Of a stretch of 64,000 nt of DNA, positions 58,068 through 64,000 are shown piece by piece. The position numbers and the translations under genes were made by a program. Positions within the stretch are counted from its first letter, which is position 1. Every line of letters starts with the position of its first letter. This DNA comes from Pseudomonas rhizoryzae (GTDB lineage: Bacteria > Pseudomonadota > Gammaproteobacteria > Pseudomonadales > Pseudomonadaceae), in contig NZ_SULM01000003.1 in assembly GCF_005250615.1 (NCBI RefSeq), positions 364,677 through 428,676 of the forward strand. Reading direction: 5' to 3'. Below the pieces are notes generated by a model, which had not been told where the DNA came from, did not search any database, and saw nothing but the letters and a program-made list of their open reading frames with translations.

Positions 58068-58722
58068 CGTGTGCCGCCTTGTGGAAGGCGTCCTCGAAGG
58101 CCGAGCTGGCTGGCTCCGCGGGTTGCGGTTTCGGCTGCACCGCCAGTTGGAGCCTGAGCGTCACCGGCTTGCCCGCCACGTTCAGGTCGGGCTGGGCGAT
58201 CTCGCGCTTATCGCTCAGATCGGGATGCCAAAGTGCCATCGTATAATGGCCGTCCGGCACCTCCAGCCGGGCACGGCCCTGACCATCGGTCACCACAGAG
58301 CGCCCGGCGGCCGTGACATAGACGTAGCCGACCATCCAATCGTGAATGTTGCAGCCCACCACCACCACGCCGGGCTGGTCGAACACCACTGGCGTGCTGG
58401 GAATGCCGTGATAGAGCGGCAGCTCGAAATGCTTGGCGGCGGAAAAGGAATACACCTGGTGGCGGATGTCGTCGGTGTTGGGAAAACTCACCGCCGTCCC
58501 CGTGGGCACGACCAGGACGTGAGGGACGAAACGGCGATTCTGCTGGTCGATAGCCGCTGGATGCCGCTCGGGCTGCAACCCCTGTCCGGACAACATCACC
58601 ACCGCATCGGCCAGCGGCGCGCCCTGGCTATCGACCACCTGAACCGCGATCTCTGCGGCTTGCGCGGTCCCCAAACCCAGCCCCAACGCCAGCAATCCCA
58701 CCATCACCTGCTTATTGTTCAC
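58051..58722 (-). CDS. Cupredoxin-like periplasmic protein (methylamine-utilisation type)
   Basis: A 223-residue exported protein with a signal segment (MVGLLALGLGLGTAQA). The fold is plastocyanin-like, with a candidate type-1 copper site: His88 (DDIRHQVYSF), Cys124 and His127 (GCNIHDWM), and Met130. A C-terminal beta domain (DGQGRARLEVPDGHYTM) of the carboxypeptidase-regulatory type follows. It is annotated in many genomes as a methylamine utilisation protein, although no methylamine genes are near. GTG 58722 is favoured for the signal n-region; ATG 58704 is possible. The gene overlaps the GGDEF/EAL gene by 17 bases. Confidence 0.8.
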   Translation of the reverse strand: MNNKQVMVGLLALGLGLGTAQAAEIAVQVVDSQGAPLADAVVMLSGQGLQPERHPAAIDQQNRRFVPHVLVVPTGTAVSFPNTDDIRHQVYSFSAAKHFELPLYHGIPSTPVVFDQPGVVVVGCNIHDWMVGYVYVTAAGRSVVTDGQGRARLEVPDGHYTMALWHPDLSDKREIAQPDLNVAGKPVTLRLQLAVQPKPQPAEPASSAFEDAFHKAAHDETHP

Positions 58723-58948
58723 TGCCCACCCCACCACGCGCCTGTCGGACTCAACGCCGGCTATTCGGCGTGACCTCTGCTTTAGCGGCAATAGTCGGGG
58801 ATTCTTTATCAGACAAGCGATCCCTCATTACCCCAGCGGTCGCACTTCGCCCAACCAGCGGCGGTCAAGAGAGACAAGAGTCTCCCTGCGTTGAAAAAAC
58901 CACGGGCTCGCCCCATGTTGGCCTCACATCCAAGCCCAAGGTACGCCA

Positions 58949-61339
58949 ATGAGCGATCAGGATAATCAAGCGGAAATTCTCAGCGAGGAAGCCGGCCAGA
59001 CTGGCCTGGTGCTGCCCGGCCAGAATCTTCCCGACAAGCTCTACATCATTCCCATCCATAACCGGCCGTTCTTTCCGGCGCAGGTCCTGCCCGTCATCGT
59101 CAACGAAGAGCCCTGGGCGGAAACCCTGGAGCTGGTGGCCAAGACCGATCACCACTGTCTCGCGCTGTTCTACATGGACCAGCAACCCGCGGACGCTAAC
59201 GACTTCGATCCCGATCAGCTCCCGCAGCACGGCACCCTGGTGCGTATCCACCACGCCAGCCGTCAGGATGGCAAGCTGCAGTTCGTCGCCCAGGGCCTCT
59301 CCCGGGTGCGTATCCGCGGCTGGCTGCGCCGCCAGCGTCCGCCCTACCTGGTGGAAGTCGAACACCTGCGCCCCAGCCCCGATCCCAGCGATGAGGTGAA
59401 GGCCTACGGCATGGCGCTGATCAACGCCATCAAGGAGCTGTTGCCGCTCAACCCGCTCTATAGCGAAGAACTGAAGAACTACCTCAACCGCTTCAGCCCC
59501 AACGATCCTTCGCCGCTGACCGACTTCGCCGCTGCCCTGACCACCGCTCCGGGCGATGAATTGCAGCAGGTGCTCGATACCGTGCCCATGCTGCAGCGCA
59601 TGGAGAAAGTCCTGCCGCTGCTGCGCAAGGAAGTGGAGGTCGCGCGCCTGCAGAAGGAGCTCTCCGCCGAGGTCAATCGCAAGATCAACGAGCGCCAGCG
59701 CGAATTCTTCCTCAGGGAACAGCTCAAGCTGATCCAGCAGGAACTGGGTATCACCAAGGACGACCGCAGCAGCGATATCGAAAGCTTCCGCCAACGCCTG
59801 GAAGGCAAAAGCCTGCCCGAGGCGGCGCAGAAGCGCATCGACGACGAACTCAACAAGCTCTCCATCCTCGAAACCGGCTCGCCCGAGTATGGCGTCACCC
59901 GCAACTACCTGGACTGGGCCACCGACCTGCCCTGGGGCATCCACGGCCAGGACAAGCTCGACCTCAAGCGCGCGCGCAAGGTGCTCGACCGTCACCATGC
60001 CGGGCTTGATGACATCAAGAATCGCATCCTCGAATTCCTCGCCGTGGGGGCCTTCAAGGGCGAGGTGGCCGGCTCCATCGTGCTGCTGGTAGGTCCGCCC
60101 GGCGTGGGCAAGACCAGCATCGGCAAGTCCATCGCCGAATCCCTCGGCCGCCCCTTCTATCGCTTCAGCGTCGGTGGGATGAGAGACGAGGCCGAGATCA
60201 AGGGCCACCGCCGCACCTACATCGGCGCCATGCCCGGCAAACTCGTCCAGGCCCTGCGCGACGTCAAGGTGATGAACCCGGTCATCATGCTCGACGAGAT
60301 CGACAAGATGGGCCAGAGCTACCAGGGCGACCCGGCCTCGGCGCTGTTGGAAACCTTGGACCCGGAACAGAACGTCGACTTCCTCGACCACTACCTGGAC
60401 CTGCGTCTGGACCTGTCCAAGGTGCTGTTCGTCTGTACCGCCAACACCCTGGACTCCATCCCCGGTCCGCTGCTGGATCGTATGGAAATCATCCGTCTCT
60501 CCGGCTACATCGCCGAGGAGAAGCAGGCCATCGCCAAGCGCCACCTCTGGCCCAAGCAACTGGACAAGGCCGGTGTGCCCAAGGACCGCCTGACCTTGAC
60601 CGACAGCGCCCTCAAGGCCCTGGTGGAAGGCTACGCTCGCGAAGCCGGCGTGCGGCAGTTGGAAAAGCAGCTGGGCAAGCTGGTACGCAAGGCCGTGGTC
60701 AAGCTCATCGAGGCACCCGAACTCAAGATCAAGATCGGCGCCTCGGATCTCGAGGACTACCTGGGCAAGCCCACCTTCCGCAAGGAGCAGGTGCTCTCCG
60801 GCGCCGGCATCATCACCGGCCTGGCCTGGACCAGCATGGGCGGCGCCACCCTGCCGGTGGAGGCGACCCGCATCCATACCCTGAACCGCGGCTTCAAGCT
60901 CACCGGCCAACTCGGCGATGTCATGAAGGAATCGGCCGAGATCGCCTATAGCTACGTCACTGCCCATCTCAAGGAATTCAAGGGCGACCCGAACTTCTTC
61001 GACCAGGCCTTCGTGCACCTGCACGTTCCCGAAGGCGCCACGCCCAAGGACGGCCCCAGCGCCGGCATCACCATGGCCTCCGCCCTGCTGTCGCTGGCAC
61101 GCAACCAGGCACCGAAGAAGAACGTGGCCATGACCGGCGAGCTGACCCTCACCGGCCAGGTACTGCCCATCGGTGGGGTCCGGGAGAAGGTCATCGCCGC
61201 GCGGCGCCAGAAGATCAACGAACTGATCCTGCCGGAGCCGAATCGCGGTGACTTCGAAGAACTACCCGCCTACCTCAAGGAAGGCCTGACCGTCCATTTC
61301 GCCCGGCGCTTCGCCGACGTGGCCAAGGTGCTCTTCTAA
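58949..61339 (+). CDS. Lon-family ATP-dependent protease (AsrA-like)
   Basis: AAA+ serine protease of 796 residues. The N-terminal substrate-binding domain is LYIIPIHNRPFFPAQVLPVIV, Walker A is GPPGVGKT at 382-389, and the catalytic dyad is Ser704 (DGPSAGIT) and Lys747 (GGVREKVIAA). It differs from the main Lon in its short acidic N-terminus and resembles the second Lon of pseudomonads (AsrA, PA0779), an aminoglycoside-induced protease. It is divergent from the cupredoxin gene and directly followed by a protease-inhibitor-like lipoprotein. Confidence 0.9.
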   Translation: MSDQDNQAEILSEEAGQTGLVLPGQNLPDKLYIIPIHNRPFFPAQVLPVIVNEEPWAETLELVAKTDHHCLALFYMDQQPADANDFDPDQLPQHGTLVRIHHASRQDGKLQFVAQGLSRVRIRGWLRRQRPPYLVEVEHLRPSPDPSDEVKAYGMALINAIKELLPLNPLYSEELKNYLNRFSPNDPSPLTDFAAALTTAPGDELQQVLDTVPMLQRMEKVLPLLRKEVEVARLQKELSAEVNRKINERQREFFLREQLKLIQQELGITKDDRSSDIESFRQRLEGKSLPEAAQKRIDDELNKLSILETGSPEYGVTRNYLDWATDLPWGIHGQDKLDLKRARKVLDRHHAGLDDIKNRILEFLAVGAFKGEVAGSIVLLVGPPGVGKTSIGKSIAESLGRPFYRFSVGGMRDEAEIKGHRRTYIGAMPGKLVQALRDVKVMNPVIMLDEIDKMGQSYQGDPASALLETLDPEQNVDFLDHYLDLRLDLSKVLFVCTANTLDSIPGPLLDRMEIIRLSGYIAEEKQAIAKRHLWPKQLDKAGVPKDRLTLTDSALKALVEGYAREAGVRQLEKQLGKLVRKAVVKLIEAPELKIKIGASDLEDYLGKPTFRKEQVLSGAGIITGLAWTSMGGATLPVEATRIHTLNRGFKLTGQLGDVMKESAEIAYSYVTAHLKEFKGDPNFFDQAFVHLHVPEGATPKDGPSAGITMASALLSLARNQAPKKNVAMTGELTLTGQVLPIGGVREKVIAARRQKINELILPEPNRGDFEELPAYLKEGLTVHFARRFADVAKVLF

Positions 61340-61399
61340 GCCGACCCTCCGACCTCTTGGGGTATGCTCTGCGTTTTGCCGCATACCCCGGAGGTTTCC

Positions 61400-61792
61400 A
61401 TGTCCCCCCGCCACCTGTTCTGGAGCTGCCTGTTGCTGGCCGGTTGCAGCAGCACCCAGCCGAGCGGCAACCTCATCCTCGGTGACGACAGCGAATGCAC
61501 CCCGCTGGCCATGCACACCGGCCAGGAGCTGACGCTGACCCTGCCCAGCGACCCCACCAGCGGCTACCGCTGGACCATCCTCCAGCGCAGCGACAACCTC
61601 AAGCAACTCGGCCCGGAAGTCTTCCGCGAACAACGCCAGGATCAAGGCGGCGTCGGCAGCGCCGGCCAATCCCTCTGGCGCTTCCGCGCTCAGAGTGCCG
61701 GCACGGCCCATCTCGAACTCCAGGCCCGCCAACCCTGGGATGCCGAAGCCGAGCCCCAGGCACGCTTCGACTGCCGCATCGAAATCCGCTGA
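61400..61792 (+). CDS. Chagasin-like (I42) protease-inhibitor lipoprotein
   Basis: A 130-residue predicted lipoprotein (LLLAGC; Cys16) with an I42/chagasin-like domain. The three inhibitory loops are recognisable: DPTSGYRW (51-58) for NPTTGY.W, GGVGSAG (83-89) for the GGxG loop, and RQPW (110-113) for RPW. Such inhibitors block papain-like cysteine proteases. It is 60 bases downstream of the Lon-like gene. ATG 61400 has GGAGG five bases upstream, better than an earlier ATG at 61364. Confidence 0.82.
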   Translation: MSPRHLFWSCLLLAGCSSTQPSGNLILGDDSECTPLAMHTGQELTLTLPSDPTSGYRWTILQRSDNLKQLGPEVFREQRQDQGGVGSAGQSLWRFRAQSAGTAHLELQARQPWDAEAEPQARFDCRIEIR

Positions 61793-61855
61793 AGCCGCGT
61801 TCTGCGCCACCGGCCGGGGGTACAATGCCCCCTTTCGATTTTCCAGGTACCGCCC

Positions 61856-62593
61856 ATGAGCGAAGCCGACCGCCTGTTCGCGTCGCCGCAGCCTCCTGCC
61901 GACTTCACCTTCAACGAAGACGTGGTGCGCGTCTTTCCCGACATGATCAAGAGATCCGTGCCGGGCTATCCCACCATCGTCGAAAACCTCGGCGTCATCG
62001 CCGCCCGTTTCGCCCAGCCCAACAGCCGCCTCTATGACCTTGGCTGCTCGCTGGGTGCCGTCACCCAGGCCCTGCGACGCCACGTCCGCGTTCAAGGTGC
62101 CCGCGTGGTGGCCATCGACAACTCCACGGCCATGGTCACCCGCTGTCGCGAATACCTGAGTGCCCAGGACTCCATGCATGAGGAGCTGCTGCCGGTAGAG
62201 GTCGTGGAAGCCGATATCCTCGAAGCGTCGCTTGAGCCGGCCTCGGTCATCGCCCTCAACTTCACCCTGCAGTTCATCGCACCGGAACACCGTCTGCCCC
62301 TACTCGGCCGACTGCGTTCCAGTCTGCTCCCCGGTGGCGCCTTGCTGTTATCGGAAAAGATCCGCTTCCCGGATGACCAGACCCAGGAACTGCTCAACGG
62401 CCTGCACCTGGACTTCAAACGCGCCAATGGCTACAGCGAGCTGGAAATCGCCCAGAAACGCACCGCACTGGAAAACGTCATGCTAACCGACACCTTGGAC
62501 GAACACCGCGCCCGCTTACAGGCCGCTGGCTTCTCCACCGTCGTCCCCTGGTTCCAATGCCTGAACTTCGCCTCCCTGATCGCCCTGCCATGA
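61856..62593 (+). CDS. cmoA: Carboxy-S-adenosyl-L-methionine synthase
   Basis: Makes carboxy-SAM from SAM and prephenate for cmo5U34 synthesis in tRNA; 245 residues of the class I methyltransferase fold. Motifs are [19 protein letters not shown] ([16 protein letters not shown]) and [14 protein letters not shown]. The family signature [14 protein letters not shown] is present. It overlaps cmoB (ATGA). Confidence 0.96.
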   Translation: MSEADRLFASPQPPADFTFNEDVVRVFPDMIKRSVPGYPTIVENLGVIAARFAQPNSRLYDLGCSLGAVTQALRRHVRVQGARVVAIDNSTAMVTRCREYLSAQDSMHEELLPVEVVEADILEASLEPASVIALNFTLQFIAPEHRLPLLGRLRSSLLPGGALLLSEKIRFPDDQTQELLNGLHLDFKRANGYSELEIAQKRTALENVMLTDTLDEHRARLQAAGFSTVVPWFQCLNFASLIALP

Positions 62594-63558
62594 CCCTGCC
62601 GGCTTATATCGCTGAACTGCAACAGGCCCTTGCGGACACCCCACTCGCCAGTTGGTCCCACGCCCTCGAAGCCGTACTGGCCGCCAAGTACGCCCGCGGC
62701 CATGGCGACCTCCAGCGTTGGCAAGCCGGCCTTGATGTCCTGCCCGATCTCGTCGTCGAGCATGTGGAATTGCGCGACAGGTTGCGCCTCGACGGCAGTC
62801 TTTCCCCCGACCAACACCAGGCACTGCGCGATGCCCTGTTGCAACTGCGTCCCTGGCGCAAAGGCCCGTTCCAACTGTTCGACCTGCATCTGGACACCGA
62901 ATGGCGTTCCGACTGGAAATGGGATCGGGTATCTGCGCACCTCGACCTGCAGGGTAAGCGTGTCCTTGATGTCGGTAGCGGCAATGGCTACTACCAGTGG
63001 CGCATGCTCGGCGCTGGAGCCAGCGCTGTGATCGGCGTCGACCCCAACTGGCTGTTCCACTGCCAGTTCCAGGCCCTGCGCCACTATCTACCCGACCTGC
63101 CCACCTGGCACCTGCCCCTTACACTGGAAGAATTGCCTGCACTGCAAGGCGGCTTCGATACCGTCTTCTCCATGGGAGTGCTCTATCACCGCCGCTCCCC
63201 CATCGATCATCTGCTGGATCTCAAAAACTGCCTCGACAGCGGCGGTGAGCTGGTCCTGGAAACCCTGGTCGTCGCAGGCGACGCGACCACTGTCCTGGTC
63301 CCGGAAGACCGCTACGCCCAGATGCGCAACGTCTGGTTCCTCCCCTCCACCGACGCCCTGCAACTCTGGCTACGCCGCGCCGGCTATCGGGACATCCAGC
63401 TTGTAGATCTCACTCCCACAACGGTAGACGAACAACGTTCCACCGAGTGGATGGGCTTCCAGTCGCTGCCGGACTTCCTCCACCCGGAGGATCCCAGCCT
63501 CACCGTCGAAGGCCTCCCCGCTCCCTTGCGCGCTACCCTCATAGCGCGCAAACCCTAA
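62590..63558 (+). CDS. cmoB: tRNA U34 carboxymethyltransferase
   Basis: Transfers the carboxymethyl group of carboxy-SAM to ho5U34 to form cmo5U; 322 residues. The methyltransferase core starts [23 protein letters not shown], with [19 protein letters not shown] and an N-terminal helical extension typical of CmoB. ATG 62590 overlaps the cmoA stop. trhO in the same window makes the ho5U precursor, so the complete cmo5U route (trhO, cmoA, cmoB) is present. Confidence 0.96.
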   Translation: MTLPAYIAELQQALADTPLASWSHALEAVLAAKYARGHGDLQRWQAGLDVLPDLVVEHVELRDRLRLDGSLSPDQHQALRDALLQLRPWRKGPFQLFDLHLDTEWRSDWKWDRVSAHLDLQGKRVLDVGSGNGYYQWRMLGAGASAVIGVDPNWLFHCQFQALRHYLPDLPTWHLPLTLEELPALQGGFDTVFSMGVLYHRRSPIDHLLDLKNCLDSGGELVLETLVVAGDATTVLVPEDRYAQMRNVWFLPSTDALQLWLRRAGYRDIQLVDLTPTTVDEQRSTEWMGFQSLPDFLHPEDPSLTVEGLPAPLRATLIARKP

Positions 63559-63562
63559 ACGC

Positions 63563-63590
63563 AAAAAGCCCGGCCAATGCCGGGCTTTTT
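63563..63590. terminator. Bidirectional terminator after cmoB
   Basis: Perfect 12-bp stem AAAAAGCCCGGC (63563-63574) and GCCGGGCTTTTT (63579-63590) with loop CAAT, five bases after the cmoB stop. T-runs on both strands. Confidence 0.93.
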
Positions 63591-63605
63591 CATGTCTTCG
63601 TTTGG

Positions 63606-63712
63606 GTAGGTTGGACTGAGCACAGCGAAGCCCAACACCCAGCCTCCACCCAAAACGCGGCGCCCACGCATAGCGCCCTAGGGTTGGGCTTCGCAAGCTC
63701 AGCCCCACCTAC
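63606..63712. repeat. GTAGGTTGGGCTGAG-type inverted repeat, copy 3
   Basis: GTAGGTTGGACTGAG at 63606 faces CTCAGCCCCACCTAC at 63698-63712, with inner GCGAAGCCCAAC and TTGGGCTTCGC arms. It is homologous to the element at 31942-32037 with a few mismatches. Confidence 0.8.
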
Positions 63713-63856
63713 AGCGATTTGATTGCGCTGATCGCAGCCATGGCCACAACAGCCCGGCACAGCCGGGCTGTTGCTACTCTTGATTTTTGATGGGCGCCAA
63801 GCAGCACCTTTCCTGACAGGCCGCACTCAAGCTAGCCATTTGCATCGCGCCTAGCC

Positions 63857-63889
63857 CCCTCTCCCTCGGGGAGAGGGCTGGGGTGAGGG
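63857..63889. repeat. Dispersed palindromic repeat (CCCTCTCCC type), copy 2
   Basis: CCCTCTCCC-TCG-GGGAGAGGG followed by CTGGGGTGAGGG, the inverted counterpart of the copy at 18979-19011. Confidence 0.75.
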
Positions 63890-64000
63890 CAACCCGAGCT
63901 ACCTGACCTGCCGGCTTCGGCCCCAAGCGCTCTCAGCGCCCCAGCCAAACTTTTCCCGCCCCAAAGACAACACCCCCGTCAGAATGAACTGAGCGGGGGT

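Larger units (their letters stand above)
63559..64000. other. Intergenic tail with repeats
   Basis: No credible gene. It holds the cmoB terminator, a GTAGGTTGG-type repeat, the second CCCTCTCCC palindrome and, at the very edge, a stem ACCCCCG (63972-63978) with CGGGGGT (63994-64000). The last may be a terminator for a gene beyond the window. Confidence 0.6.

Noticed and set aside
58051..58722. Methylamine metabolism from the usual annotation of the cupredoxin-like protein
   Set aside because: There are no methylamine dehydrogenase or maturation genes nearby; the name is inherited and the operon context suggests signalling.

Overview
This window is a gene-dense, GC-rich stretch of a Pseudomonas-type gammaproteobacterial chromosome. 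The evidence is the set of linked, very Pseudomonas-like genes: liuRABCDE leucine catabolism, ssuEADCB plus the Mop-like ssuF, lsfA, the selenocysteine formate dehydrogenase fdnGHI-fdhE with selA, the Pls-like NRPS, a lon-like protease, mnmC and cmoAB. There is no prophage, IS transposase, CRISPR array, rRNA or recognisable tRNA gene. Nearly all DNA is single-copy core or shell genome, with a few short dispersed palindromic repeats and one MITE-like element. Coordinates and reading frames come from the sequence. Functions come from recognising protein families by eye, without a database search.

Layout. 1-3.0 kb: uup (cut by the window edge) and slt. 3.2-7.9 kb: a PhnD-like/putative selenate ABC transporter (binding protein, ATPase, double permease) that converges on selA. 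8.1-15 kb: an unattached lipase-like hydrolase, an ankyrin protein behind a structured leader or repeat, an SdiA-regulated-type protein and a 1331-residue Pls/PosA-like peptide synthetase. 15.2-17.5 kb: katG. 18-23.8 kb: fdnGHI-fdhE, with an in-frame UGA (Sec) at codon 197 and a bacterial SECIS hairpin that matches the E. coli paradigm base for base at the key positions. selB and selC are not in the window. 24.3-33.4 kb: SulP transporter, tandem Usp, arfB/DsbA-like/trhO operon, BolA, DUF2059, fumC plus quinone reductase, a small hydrolase and LysE. 33.5-40 kb: a LysR regulator, the sulfonate operon ssuEADCBF and lsfA.

40.1-49.1 kb: an acyl-CoA synthetase that ends at a MITE-like element, divergent from liuR-liuABCDE, with two palindromic LiuR-type operators between them. 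49.2-54.4 kb: a DUF6316-type small protein, mnmC, an aldo/keto reductase, an orphan DctP-type protein, a small exported protein and a small HhH protein. 54.5-58.7 kb: a translationally coupled four-gene operon encoding a cupredoxin-like periplasmic protein, a membrane GGDEF/EAL protein, a DUF3034 outer-membrane protein and a lipoprotein truncated haemoglobin. 58.9-63.6 kb: a second-type Lon protease, a chagasin-like I42 inhibitor lipoprotein and cmoAB.

The best candidates for undescribed biology are the cupredoxin/c-di-GMP/DUF3034/haemoglobin operon, which looks like a periplasmic redox- or gas-sensing signalling unit, and the Pls-like synthetase, whose hand-read specificity code shares several positions with lysine-activating domains. 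The selenium supply genes placed tail to tail with selA are a third point of interest.
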